DNA of 32,063 bases from a virus. Every line of letters begins with the position of its first letter. Position 1 is the stretch's first letter. The notes under the pieces are model-generated. The model had not been told where the DNA came from and did not search any database. It worked only from the letters and a program-made list of their open reading frames with translations. Shown here in pieces: positions 7,308 to 15,612 of the stretch. The position numbers were made by a program, and so were the translations under genes. The DNA is taken from the IMG/VR virus record IMGVR_UViG_3300048929_000286, positions 1-32,063 of that record, one strand, 5' to 3'.

Positions 7308-7718
7308 ATGAGAATCAATTATGAGTTTATTAACGGAGAGAGGTTGGAAATAGAAGTGGATGACAATATTGGTGAAGTTATCATCGAAATGGAGAAAATG
7401 CAGTCCAGGAGGAACCGTGCCGAAACGAGACGGCATAATTCTCTGGAATTCATGCAGGAAAACCTTGATGGGTATCGTCCAATGCAGTTTGCTGACAATA
7501 GGGCGGATGTAGAACAAATCATAATTCATTCCGATGAGAAGGAAAGGCTGCACCGGGCCATTCAGGAACTGGATTGTAAGGATTCCATAATTGTTAAGAA
7601 ATATTATTTCGAGGATAAAACTATGGTAGAAATCGGAAAAGAATTAGGTATTTCGGCAATGGCTGTATCCAAGAGACTGAAGAAAATCCCGGATAAGATA
7701 AAAAAACTTTGGGATTAG
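7308..7718 (+). CDS. sigma-70 region 4-like phage regulator
   Basis: A 136-residue protein whose last 55 residues match sigma factor region 4: AIQELDCKDSIIVKKYYFED, then MVEIGKELGISAMAVSKRLK. The N-terminus is acidic (EIEVDDNIGEVIIEME) and unlike a core-binding region 2, so it probably regulates transcription rather than acting as a full sigma factor. The ribosome site AAAGGAG is well placed before ATG 7308. It is the first gene of the long early operon, after the terminator, where an activator or antiterminator would make sense. Confidence 0.68.
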   Translation: MRINYEFINGERLEIEVDDNIGEVIIEMEKMQSRRNRAETRRHNSLEFMQENLDGYRPMQFADNRADVEQIIIHSDEKERLHRAIQELDCKDSIIVKKYYFEDKTMVEIGKELGISAMAVSKRLKKIPDKIKKLWD

Positions 7719-7793
7719 TTTAAAAATCCATTTTCCCGTGGCTATAAGATAGAGGCTTTGAAAATGTCTCAAAAGGAAAGGTGGTTTTTAACC

Positions 7794-7940
7794 ATGAGGA
7801 CAGTGCGGATTATTGTAAGTGGAGAGGATTGTTCAAGAATTATGGTGACGAATGAGAGAACCAAAAAAGGATTCCTGTCGTTCCTTTCAGAAAAAAAGAA
7901 ATCATCGGCCATGTGCGGAAAGGATAACAGGAAAAGATGA
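7794..7940 (+). CDS. small hypothetical protein of 48 residues
   Basis: Starts at ATG 7794 with GGAAAGGTGG eight bases upstream. The product is very basic (TNERTKKG, SEKKKSSAMC). The stop overlaps the next ATG (ATGA at 7937-7940), which supports real coupled translation. I do not recognise a family. An in-frame ATG at 7764 would add 10 residues but lacks a ribosome site. Confidence 0.5.
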   Translation: MRTVRIIVSGEDCSRIMVTNERTKKGFLSFLSEKKKSSAMCGKDNRKR

Positions 7941-8296
7941 AAAAGATTTTTATATGCAGCCCTTTTCGTGGAGATGAAAAAGGAAACAGCGAAAAAGCTG
8001 CAAGGTACTGCAGAAAGGCATATGGGGAAGGTTGTCTACCGATTGCCCCGCATCTTATTTTTCCGCAATTTCTGAATGAGGATAGTCTCAAAGAGCGCAT
8101 GGATGGGATTTCCATGGGACTGGAACTGATGCAGGAGTGTGATGAAGTCTGGGTATATGGAAAGACAACGGATGGCATGGCGCAGGAAGTGAAGTTTGCA
8201 ATAGAGCATGGGATCCCGGTCTGGTTCAAAGAAATACAGGAAGGAGGAATGCCGGATGAAACTGGTAATGATTGTAACGAAGATAACGGGGAATGA
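7937..8296 (+). CDS. DUF4406/DUF7768-type protein, nucleoside deoxyribosyltransferase-like
   Basis: A 119-residue protein with the family layout: ICSPFRGDE (about 6-14), then YCRKAYGEGCLPIAPHLIFP, then MGLELMQECDEVWVYG, then GMAQEVKFAIEHGIPV. This is the Rossmann-like fold of nucleoside 2-deoxyribosyltransferase relatives that are common in phages; the substrate is unknown. Nucleotide metabolism for phage replication, or binding of a nucleotide-like ligand, is inferred. It overlaps the preceding gene by four bases and the next by 41. Confidence 0.72.
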   Translation: MKKIFICSPFRGDEKGNSEKAARYCRKAYGEGCLPIAPHLIFPQFLNEDSLKERMDGISMGLELMQECDEVWVYGKTTDGMAQEVKFAIEHGIPVWFKEIQEGGMPDETGNDCNEDNGE

Positions 8297-8639
8297 GGAA
8301 AATGACCGGGCCAGGGCTTTGGAATATTGCCGTTTTGCCGCCCATAAGGGAGCCCTGCCTATCAGCTCTTATTTGAATTTCCATAACATTTTCATGGATG
8401 AGCTTGGAACTGCGGTGGAACATTTGCTGACTTTGAGGTTGGCAAAACAGGTGAACGAAATATGGGTATTTGGAAATGAAAAAGATAAGGAAAAACGCGG
8501 TCTGATAGAGAAAGCCTGCCTGGAATATGGCAGCCGGGCAAAATACTTTGATGCTAGAGAAATCGGAGAGGAATTATTGCTGTGTACCATGTTCTCTGAG
8601 GAATTAATGGAACGATTGGAAGAGATGGAGGAATGTTAG
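8256..8639 (+). CDS. second DUF4406/DUF7768-like protein, diverged paralogue
   Basis: A 127-residue protein that repeats the plan of its upstream neighbour: MIVTKITGNEENDRARALEY, then AAHKGALPISSYLNFHNIF, then RLAKQVNEIWVFGNE. The first-strand CSPFRG is replaced by VTKITG, so the ligand site probably differs. ATG 8256 is preferred because AGGAGG lies upstream; a frame from 8208 would lie inside the first gene. It looks like a tandem duplication with changed or lost active-site residues. Confidence 0.6.
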   Translation: MKLVMIVTKITGNEENDRARALEYCRFAAHKGALPISSYLNFHNIFMDELGTAVEHLLTLRLAKQVNEIWVFGNEKDKEKRGLIEKACLEYGSRAKYFDAREIGEELLLCTMFSEELMERLEEMEEC

Positions 8640-8966
8640 ATGAGCAGTGAATTATTGAAGATGGCAGAAGGATTCTCCATGGTAGCGGAGAGCCTACGGA
8701 GCCTTGCCGGGCAGACAGAGATGGTAAATCCATGTACAGATAGAGCAGAGGATACAATGCAGAAGAAGCAGGCAGATATTGCAAAAGCAAATGCCCAGGA
8801 AAAGAAAGTGACCGTAGAGCAGATCCGGGCAGTATTGGCGGAGAAATCCCAGGACGGAAAGACGGTACAGATTAAAGAACTTCTGAAAAAATATGGTGCT
8901 GTGAAGCTGTCAGCCGTAGAAGAGAAAGATTATTCGGCACTGTTTGCCGATGCAGAGAAATTGTAA
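8640..8966 (+). CDS. conserved phage protein of unknown function
   Basis: A 108-residue, mostly helical protein. The C-terminal half (VTVEQIRAVLAEKS, then IKELLKKYGAVKLSAV) looks like a small helical domain seen in phage replication operons, sometimes labelled rRNA biogenesis protein rrp5 in databases; I regard that label as unreliable. It begins at the base after the previous stop, and its TAA overlaps the next ATG, placing it firmly in the replication operon. It may be an accessory to recombination or replication. Confidence 0.58.
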   Translation: MSSELLKMAEGFSMVAESLRSLAGQTEMVNPCTDRAEDTMQKKQADIAKANAQEKKVTVEQIRAVLAEKSQDGKTVQIKELLKKYGAVKLSAVEEKDYSALFADAEKL

Positions 8967-10096
8967 TGGAGCGGCATGCATTGTTATCCGCATCTTCTTC
9001 CAGGCGATGGCTGAACTGTACTCCGTCTGCAAGGCTGGAGCAGCAGTTCCCAGCGGACGGAGGAAGTATTTATGCAGAAGAAGGAACCGCTGCCCACGCC
9101 CTGGCGGAGCATAAGCTGAAACGTATGCTTAAGAAGCGTTCTAGGCGTCCGGTATCCGATTATGACTGTGATGAGATGGAAGATTGTACAGATGAATATG
9201 TTTCCTTTGCCATGGAACAGATTGAAAAGGCGAAACAGTCCTGCAAGGATCCGGTCATTCTCATTGAACAGCATCTGGACTTTTCCCAGTATGTACCAGA
9301 AGGGTTTGGTACCGGAGATTTAGTGATTGTGGCAGACGAAACCTTGTTCATCATTGATTTGAAGTATGGGAAAGGCATTGCTGTGGAAGCGGAGGAAAAT
9401 CCACAAATGATGCTGTATGCGTTGGGGGCATTGGAGCTTTTCGATGTGATTTATGATATTGAAAGAGTCAGCCTTACCATTCATCAGCCCCGTTTGGAAT
9501 CTGTGAGTATCTGGGAGATCACGGTGGCAGGTTTAAGAAAATGGGCAGAAGAATACCTGATTCCAAGAGCAGCATTGGCGAATAAAGGACAGGGTGAATT
9601 TGTATCCGGTTCCTGGTGTCGGTTCTGCAAAGCCAGGAATCAGTGCAGAGTCAGGACGGAGAGCTTCCTGGAACTGGCGAAAATGGAATTTCGCCAGCCA
9701 GCCCTGCTATCCGATGAAGAAATTGCAGAGGTACTGAAAAAAGCGGATGAGCTTGCCAAATGGTCGGCAGATATCTATGCCTATGCCCAGGATGCGGCAA
9801 TCACCCATGGTAAACACTGGAATGGTTTCAAACTGGTGGAGGGCAGGAGCAACCGGAAGTACAGCAGTGAAGAGGAAGCAGCGGAAGCTGCAAAGGCAGC
9901 CGGGTATACAGATATTTATAAACAGGCACTCATTGGTATTACGGAGATGGAAAAGCTGATGGGGAAAAAGAAGTTTGCCCAGATACTTGGAAAATTTGTG
10001 TATAAGCCACAGGGCAAGATTACACTGGCACCGGAGTCGGACAAAAGACAGCCGGTGGAAACAGCAGCTGCAGAAGCGGACTTTAAGGAGGAGTAA
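8966..10096 (+). CDS. DUF2800 protein, Cas4/RecB-like nuclease
   Basis: A 376-residue protein. The N-terminus LLSASSSRRWLNCTPSARLE and GTAAHALAE are typical of DUF2800. The PD-(D/E)xK core is visible as GTGDLVIVADETLFIIDLKY (about 113-132) with D-x-K and KYGKG. Cys18 and the C-terminal set C218, C221 and C227 (WCRFCKARNQC) match the four-cysteine Fe-S cluster of Cas4/AddB-type nucleases. It is likely the phage exonuclease for recombination or DNA processing. It sits next to a DUF2815 protein, its usual partner. The start overlaps the upstream stop (TAATG). Confidence 0.82.
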   Translation: MERHALLSASSSRRWLNCTPSARLEQQFPADGGSIYAEEGTAAHALAEHKLKRMLKKRSRRPVSDYDCDEMEDCTDEYVSFAMEQIEKAKQSCKDPVILIEQHLDFSQYVPEGFGTGDLVIVADETLFIIDLKYGKGIAVEAEENPQMMLYALGALELFDVIYDIERVSLTIHQPRLESVSIWEITVAGLRKWAEEYLIPRAALANKGQGEFVSGSWCRFCKARNQCRVRTESFLELAKMEFRQPALLSDEEIAEVLKKADELAKWSADIYAYAQDAAITHGKHWNGFKLVEGRSNRKYSSEEEAAEAAKAAGYTDIYKQALIGITEMEKLMGKKKFAQILGKFVYKPQGKITLAPESDKRQPVETAAAEADFKEE

Positions 10097-10101
10097 ACAA
10101 T

Positions 10102-10653
10102 ATGAATATTGAGAATAAAAATGCACCAATCACAAAAGTAATTGTACCTTGCAGATTTTCTTATCTGCATTGCTGGGAGGCGAATGCAGTAGATGGCGGG
10201 GAACCGAAGTATTCCGTATCAGCCATTATTCCGAAATCAGATACGGAAACCATTGAGAAGATTAAGGCAGCCATTGAACAGGCGAAGAAGGATTCCCTTT
10301 CCAAGTGGGGAGGGAAGATTCCTGCCAATTTGAAACTGCCTTTGCGTGACGGTGACATCGACCGTCCTGAGGATGAAGCTTATGCGGACAGCTATTTCTT
10401 CAATGCCAATTCCAGACAGGCTCCCCAGGTGGTGGATAAGAACGTGCAGCCATTCCTGGATCAGTCCGAGGTGTACTCTGGCTGTTACGGCAGGATTTCC
10501 GTCAACTTCTATGGATTCAACAATAATGGAAACCGAGGCATTGCCGCAGGGCTTGGGAATATCCAGAAGTTAAAGGACGGGGAACCTCTTGGCGGCAGAA
10601 CGAATGCAGAAGATGACTTTGAAGCGGTGGAAGAGGAAGATTTTCTTGGATAA
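10102..10653 (+). CDS. DUF2815 protein, ssDNA-binding-like
   Basis: A 183-residue protein with the DUF2815 pattern: PCRFSYLHCWEA, YSVSAIIPKSD, PLRDGD and YGRISVNFYGF, and an acidic tail (DDFEAVEEEDFLG). An acidic C-terminal tail is typical of single-stranded DNA-binding proteins, and relatives in phages are described as SSB or recombination-mediator proteins. It follows the Cas4-like nuclease by five bases with an AAGGAGGAG site. It probably coats ssDNA during replication with the polymerase and primase-helicase downstream. Confidence 0.78.
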   Translation: MNIENKNAPITKVIVPCRFSYLHCWEANAVDGGEPKYSVSAIIPKSDTETIEKIKAAIEQAKKDSLSKWGGKIPANLKLPLRDGDIDRPEDEAYADSYFFNANSRQAPQVVDKNVQPFLDQSEVYSGCYGRISVNFYGFNNNGNRGIAAGLGNIQKLKDGEPLGGRTNAEDDFEAVEEEDFLG

Positions 10654-10658
10654 ATGGT

Positions 10659-10685
10659 ACTGGGTGGACGGAGTATCCGCCCGGT
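10659..10685 (+). other. hairpin between the SSB-like gene and the polymerase
   Basis: ACTGGGTGGA (10659-10668) pairs with TCCGCCCGGT (10676-10685) with two G-U pairs and a 7-nt loop. There is no T-run, so it is not a terminator; it may affect RNA processing or relative expression. Confidence 0.35.
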
Positions 10686-10713
10686 TACATAGGGAGAAGC
10701 AGGAAAGGGCGTG

Positions 10714-12660
10714 ATGCAGATGAAACGGATACTGGCGATTGATATAGAGACTTATTCCGATGTGGACTTGATAAAATGCGGAGCTTATGCGTATGCGGAC
10801 AGCCCTGCTTTTGAAGTCCTTTTGTTTGCTTATAAATTTGATGACGAAGACACCAGGATTGTAGATTTGGCTCAGGGGGAGGAGTTGCCGGAGAAAGTAA
10901 AGGAAGCGGTGTTTAATGCTGCTGTAGTAAAAACTGCTTTTAATGCCAACTTTGAGCGGATTTGTCTGAGTAAATATTTCGGTGTCCGTCTGTCACCGGA
11001 ATCCTGGCACTGCAGCGCGGTTCAGGCGGCACTGCTTGCCCTTCCCCGGTCGTTAGAGGACGTTGGGGCGTTACTGGGGCTGGAAAGGCAGAAGCTGAAA
11101 GAGGGCAAGGATCTAATCCGCTATTTCTGCGTTCCCTGCAAGCCAACGAAAAGTAATGGGGAAAGAACTAGAAATCTTCTGGTCCATGCACCGGAGAAGT
11201 GGGAATTATTCAAAACTTACTGTATCCGGGACGTGGATGTAGAATATGCGATCCGGAAGAAGCTGAAAAAATTCCCCGTTCCTGAGCGTGAAATGGAACT
11301 TTACCTCCTGGACCAGAAAATCAATGACCGGGGCGTTCTGGTGGATAAGGAACTGGTAGGGCAGGCGGTATCCGGGGATTTGATCCATAAGGAGATTGTG
11401 ACAAAACGGGCATATGAGTTGACTGGAATGGCAAATCCCAATTCCGTTGCACAGATGAAGGAATGGCTGAATGAGCAGGGAGTGGAGGTGGAAAGCCTGG
11501 CGAAAAAGGCGGTCAGGGAACTGATCAGGGAATCCGAAGGTGAAGTGCAGGAATTGCTGAAACTACGGCTTCTGATGGCAAAGACCTCCGTGAAAAAGTA
11601 TGAAGCTATCGAGCGCAGCGTATGTTCGGACGGCAGGGTACATGGTTTACTGCAGTTTTACGGTGCGAACCGTACCGGCCGTTGGGCTGGGAGGTTGGTA
11701 CAGGTACAGAATCTCCCTCAGAACCATCTTCCTGATTTGGAGCTTGCAAGGAAGCTGGTGAAGAACGGGCGGTTTGAGGAAGTGGAGCTCTTATATGAGT
11801 CTATACCAAATGTGCTGTCAGAACTTATCCGCACTGCTTTTATTCCAATGGAGGGCTGCCGGTATCTGGTTGCGGACTTTTCTGCTATTGAAGCCAGGGT
11901 GCTGGCATGGCTGTCCGGGGAGCAGTGGAGGATGGAGGTGTTTGCCACACATGGCAAGATTTACGAGGCATCCGCTTCCGCTATGTTTCATGTGCCGATA
12001 GAAGAGGTTACGAAAGGTTCCCCATTGAGGCAGAAAGGGAAAATTTCAGAGCTGGCACTTGGGTACGGAGGAGCCGCAGGTGCACTCATTTCCATGGGAG
12101 CGATGGACATGGGAATTAAAGAAGAAGAACTTTCATCCCTGGTTTCAACCTGGAGAAAAGCCAATCCAAATATCACGCAATTCTGGTGGGAGGTGGATAA
12201 GGCTGCAATCCAGGCAGTCACCGAGAAAAAGAGGACGCAGGCAGGAAGAATTGTATTTGAATACCGTAGCGGGATTCTTTTTGTGATTCTTCCTTCGGGC
12301 AGGAAGCTGTCCTATGTGAAGCCAAGAATGGAGATGAATCAGTTTGACCGGAGAGGACTGACCTATGAGGGAATCGGAGAGAACAAGAAATGGTGCCTGA
12401 TAGAAACCTATGGGCCGAAACTGGTTGAGAACATTGTGCAGGGAACAGCCAGAGATTTATTGGCGGAGGCTATGCTTAGGGTGGATAAAGCAGGGTATGA
12501 AATTGTCATGCACTGTCATGATGAGATTATAGCAGAAGTACCGGAAGGTGAAGGCTCCGTGGAAGAACTGTGCAGGCTTATGGCAGTACCGCCAGTATGG
12601 GCAGATGTTCTGCCACTCCGGGCGGACGGATATGAGTGCAGTTTTTATAAAAAAGATTGA
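10714..12660 (+). CDS. family A DNA polymerase with 3'-5' exonuclease
   Basis: A 648-residue replicative phage polymerase. The exonuclease Exo I motif DIETYS lies near the N-terminus, with FNANFER as part of Exo II and RDVDVEYAIRKKL as Exo III. Polymerase motif A is VADFSAIEARVLAWL (about 386-400), motif B is KISELALGYGG (about 443-453), and motif C is HCHDEI (about 600-605). There is no 5'-3' exonuclease domain. Three in-frame starts exist (GTG 10711, ATG 10714, ATG 10720); ATG 10714 has AGGAAAGG at good spacing. It sits between the SSB-like gene and the VapE gene in one operon. Confidence 0.93.
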   Translation: MQMKRILAIDIETYSDVDLIKCGAYAYADSPAFEVLLFAYKFDDEDTRIVDLAQGEELPEKVKEAVFNAAVVKTAFNANFERICLSKYFGVRLSPESWHCSAVQAALLALPRSLEDVGALLGLERQKLKEGKDLIRYFCVPCKPTKSNGERTRNLLVHAPEKWELFKTYCIRDVDVEYAIRKKLKKFPVPEREMELYLLDQKINDRGVLVDKELVGQAVSGDLIHKEIVTKRAYELTGMANPNSVAQMKEWLNEQGVEVESLAKKAVRELIRESEGEVQELLKLRLLMAKTSVKKYEAIERSVCSDGRVHGLLQFYGANRTGRWAGRLVQVQNLPQNHLPDLELARKLVKNGRFEEVELLYESIPNVLSELIRTAFIPMEGCRYLVADFSAIEARVLAWLSGEQWRMEVFATHGKIYEASASAMFHVPIEEVTKGSPLRQKGKISELALGYGGAAGALISMGAMDMGIKEEELSSLVSTWRKANPNITQFWWEVDKAAIQAVTEKKRTQAGRIVFEYRSGILFVILPSGRKLSYVKPRMEMNQFDRRGLTYEGIGENKKWCLIETYGPKLVENIVQGTARDLLAEAMLRVDKAGYEIVMHCHDEIIAEVPEGEGSVEELCRLMAVPPVWADVLPLRADGYECSFYKKD

Positions 12661-12673
12661 GGAGGCTGGGAAA

Positions 12674-15055
12674 ATGAAGTTGTATGTTTCAGTGGGGAAT
12701 TCCAGAAAAGACAAAAAGTGGAATGGCGTGGAGATGGAACTGGAGGAATTCAGGAAACGGATTGCCGCAACTATCCGCACCTCGGAAACAGTAGAGCAGT
12801 ACCGAAAACTGTCCAAGGCAAGACAGGATGATATTAAAGATGTGGGCGGTTTTGTGCTTGGGAAGCTGAAAGGTGGCCGGAGGAAGAAGGACTGTGTTGT
12901 ATTCCGTTCCGGGCTGACTTTGGATATGGATTATGCTTCAAAAGACATTGCATACCAGCTTGAACTGTTCCATGACTTCCACTGTTACTTATACTCCACA
13001 CACAAACATACCATGGAAAAGCCAAGGCTCCGGCTGGTGATTCCACTGTCCAGAAATGTCACACCGGATGAGTATCAGGCAGTGGTAAGGAAAGTGGCTG
13101 AAGAAATTGGTATGGAGTTATTTGATGATACCACCTATGAACCTTCCCGGCTGATGTACTGGCCAAGCACTTCCTCAGATGGAGAATTCATATTCCGGGA
13201 GATTGAAGGTGAGATTCTGAATCCGGATATTGTCCTGCAGAAATATGAGAACTGGCATGATTCTTCCCAGTGGTCGGTGAGCAGCCGTCAGCAGATTATT
13301 GTACAGCGGGAAATGAAAAAGCAGGCGGATCCTCTTACTAAGGAAGGAACCATCGGGGCGTTCTGCCGAGCGTACTCTATTGAGGATGCTATCAAAGCTT
13401 TTCTTTCAGACATTTATACCACAAGCCAGATACTGGGGAGGTATGACTATGTCCCGGCAAATTCCCAGGCGGGGGTTGTAATCTATGATGGAAAGTTCGC
13501 CTATTCCCATCATGCCACGGATCCGGCCTGCGGTCAGCTTATGAATGCCTTTGACATGGTCCGAATCCATAAATTCGGGGAACTGGATAAAAAGGCAGAT
13601 GAAGATACGGAGAGCAGTAAGCTGCCGTCCTTCAAGGCTATGAGCGAGTTCGCCGTATCTGATGAGAAGGTAAAACTGGAACTTCTGGAAGAAAAGGAAC
13701 AGGCAGTAAAAAGAGAGTTTGCTGCGGAAAAAGATTGGAGGCTGGGACTGGAATACAACCGCCAGGGCGTGCTTGTCAACAACCTGAAAAATCTCCTGCT
13801 GATTTTGAACCATGATGAAAAACTGAAGTCCATTGTGTTTAACCAATTTAGTGATGGTATGGAGATTAGAGGGGAGGTGCCTTGGGAACATCCGGGAAAG
13901 TTCTGGAGGGATGCGGATGATTCCCAGCTTGTTTCCTATGTAGATTTAAACTATGGGAATTTCTCTGCCAGGAACTATGACATTGCTGTGACGAAGGTGG
14001 TGGATGACCGATCCTATCATCCGGTCAGAGAATTCTTAAGCTCCCTGCCGGAATGGGATAAAATACCCAGGGTAGATACTCTCTTAGTGGATTACCTGGG
14101 TGCGGTTAACAATGCCTATGTGCGTGCGGTGACCAGAAAGACATTATGCGGTGCGATAGCCAGAGTGATGAATCCAGGACGTAAATTTGACACCATGCTG
14201 GTACTGAACGGTCCGCAGGGGAAAGGAAAGTCTACGCTGATTGCAAAGCTGAGCGGAGAATGGTTCAATGACTCTCTGCTTTTAAATGATACCAGGGATA
14301 AGACCGCTGCGGAAAAACTGCAGGGCTATTGGATTCTGGAAATCGGGGAGCTGGCCGGTCTGAAAAAAACGGAGATTGAAACACTTCGTGGGTTCCTTTC
14401 CAGGCAAATTGACATTTACCGTGCTTCCTTTGGACTCAGGACAACGCCGCATCCAAGGCAGTGTATCTTTATTGGAACTACGAATGCGGAGAGCGGGTAT
14501 CTTCGGGATACCGCAGGTAACCGGAGGTTCTGGCCAGTGAAAACACCCGGTGATGCGGCAAAGTCATCCTGGGAACTGACCGAGGAGGATGTCCGCCAGA
14601 TTTGGGCTGAGGCATTGTTATATTACAAAGCAGGGGAATCCTTGTGTCTGGATAAAGTGGTGGAACTGATGGCAATCAAGGAGCAGCAGATTGCCATGGA
14701 GGTTGATGAGCGGGAAGGCATTGTGAAGGAATACCTGGAAAAGCTGCTGCCGGAGAACTGGGAGAGCATGGAACTTTATGACCGCCGGAATTATGTGAAT
14801 GGTTCTGAGTTTGGAGAACAGCGGGAAAGAGGTGTGAAAAAGCGGGAGCGTGTGTGCAATATGGAAATATGGTGTGAGTGCTTTGGAAAAGAACGCTCGA
14901 ACCTCAAGCGCCAGGACGCCAATGAGATTACAGCGATTATGGCAAATATAGATGGCTGGAGGAAATCGGATGCTAAAATCCGGTTTCCGATTTATGGAGT
15001 AGTCAGAGGGTATTGCCGGGAGGAAAATGTTACGGCAGCAAAAGGCAACAATTAG
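12674..15055 (+). CDS. VapE-type primase-helicase
   Basis: A 793-residue protein. The N-terminal third resembles an archaeo-eukaryotic primase-polymerase: TLDMDY gives the metal-binding D-x-D, and STHKHTMEKPRLRLVIPL follows. The C-terminal part is a virulence-associated-E-type P-loop helicase domain: GPQGKGKST (about 513-521, Walker A), ILEIGEL (Walker B region), FIGTTNAES (sensor 1) and GNRRFWPV. It probably primes and unwinds phage DNA for the adjacent polymerase. GAGGAGG lies upstream of ATG 12674. An upstream frame open from 12548 overlaps the polymerase gene and is not needed. The name VapE does not imply virulence. Confidence 0.88.
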   Translation: MKLYVSVGNSRKDKKWNGVEMELEEFRKRIAATIRTSETVEQYRKLSKARQDDIKDVGGFVLGKLKGGRRKKDCVVFRSGLTLDMDYASKDIAYQLELFHDFHCYLYSTHKHTMEKPRLRLVIPLSRNVTPDEYQAVVRKVAEEIGMELFDDTTYEPSRLMYWPSTSSDGEFIFREIEGEILNPDIVLQKYENWHDSSQWSVSSRQQIIVQREMKKQADPLTKEGTIGAFCRAYSIEDAIKAFLSDIYTTSQILGRYDYVPANSQAGVVIYDGKFAYSHHATDPACGQLMNAFDMVRIHKFGELDKKADEDTESSKLPSFKAMSEFAVSDEKVKLELLEEKEQAVKREFAAEKDWRLGLEYNRQGVLVNNLKNLLLILNHDEKLKSIVFNQFSDGMEIRGEVPWEHPGKFWRDADDSQLVSYVDLNYGNFSARNYDIAVTKVVDDRSYHPVREFLSSLPEWDKIPRVDTLLVDYLGAVNNAYVRAVTRKTLCGAIARVMNPGRKFDTMLVLNGPQGKGKSTLIAKLSGEWFNDSLLLNDTRDKTAAEKLQGYWILEIGELAGLKKTEIETLRGFLSRQIDIYRASFGLRTTPHPRQCIFIGTTNAESGYLRDTAGNRRFWPVKTPGDAAKSSWELTEEDVRQIWAEALLYYKAGESLCLDKVVELMAIKEQQIAMEVDEREGIVKEYLEKLLPENWESMELYDRRNYVNGSEFGEQRERGVKKRERVCNMEIWCECFGKERSNLKRQDANEITAIMANIDGWRKSDAKIRFPIYGVVRGYCREENVTAAKGNN

Positions 15056-15178
15056 CCAGATGGGCAACAAAGAAAATTGTTGCTGTTGCCGGGAAAGCTG
15101 CCTTAAATGAGTTAGAAGGGCAACAGGCGTAAAGGCAGTAATGATGAGCGTTAGCGGGCATATGTTGCTGTTGTTGCT
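15044..15178. repeat. iteron-like cluster of GGCAACA / TGTTGCY
   Basis: GGCAACA occurs at 15044, 15063 and 15119. Its complement TGTTGC[C/T] occurs at 15078, 15084, 15163 and 15172. Seven short copies in 135 bp, mostly in the gap after the primase-helicase gene, can form several alternative hairpins. The placement suggests a replication origin or binding site for a replication protein. Confidence 0.45.
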
Positions 15179-15200
15179 GATACCACCTTATATTTATGAA

Positions 15201-15244
15201 ATGATAAATAGGATAGAGGAAAATGATAAATAGGATAGAGGAAA
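15201..15244. repeat. exact 22-bp tandem duplication
   Basis: The 22-bp unit beginning ATGATAAATAGG occurs twice without a gap, at 15201-15222 and 15223-15244. Each copy carries AGAGGAAA followed by ATG. The first reading frame closes after 10 codons; the second continues into the VRR-NUC frame. It may be a recent slippage event or part of the neighbouring repeat region. Confidence 0.85.
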
Positions 15245-15327
15245 ATGTATGCAAATGCGAGTTTGCGTTCTATACGTGTAAAAACAGCAAATCGGCAGCA
15301 GAACATTTGGAAGGGAGGCTGAAAAGT

Positions 15328-15612
15328 ATGGCAGAAGAAAGACGGATAGAGATGGCCCTGCAACGGCAGGCAAAAAAGCGTGGTGGCAGGGCTGTGAAAT
15401 TCACCTCTCCGGGTTTGGATGGGGTGCCGGACCGTCTGGTGCTTCTGCCGGGTGGGAGATGTGCTTTTGTAGAGCTGAAGGCTTCCGGAAAAAAACTGCG
15501 TCCTCTGCAAGAGAAAAGGAGAACACAACTGGAAGCCCTGGGCTTTACGGTTTACTGCATAGATAGAACTGAGATGATTGGAGGTGTACTGGATGAAATA
15601 CAATCCACATGA
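15328..15612 (+). CDS. VRR-NUC domain nuclease
   Basis: A 94-residue stand-alone VRR-NUC protein of the PD-(D/E)xK superfamily. The motif DGVPDRLVLL contains the first catalytic Asp, and AFVELKA gives the E-x-K. Relatives act on branched DNA such as Holliday junctions, and small phage versions usually sit next to the SNF2-like helicase, as here. ATG 15328 has GGGAGG about 10 bases upstream; an in-frame start at 15223 in the tandem repeat would add 35 residues that do not look conserved. Its 3' end overlaps the helicase start by 20 bases. Confidence 0.85.
   Translation: MAEERRIEMALQRQAKKRGGRAVKFTSPGLDGVPDRLVLLPGGRCAFVELKASGKKLRPLQEKRRTQLEALGFTVYCIDRTEMIGGVLDEIQST

Noticed and set aside
9707-10129. 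140-residue minus-strand ORF
   Set aside because: Shadow of the DUF2800 gene; composition rich in Cys, Phe and Leu as typical of reverse frames.
12548-12673. N-terminal extension of the VapE gene from an upstream ATG
   Set aside because: It overlaps the end of the polymerase gene in another frame, has no ribosome site, and the conserved start with GAGGAGG is at 12674.
12674-15055. VapE as a virulence factor
   Set aside because: The name is historical; the motifs and neighbours show a phage primase-helicase.
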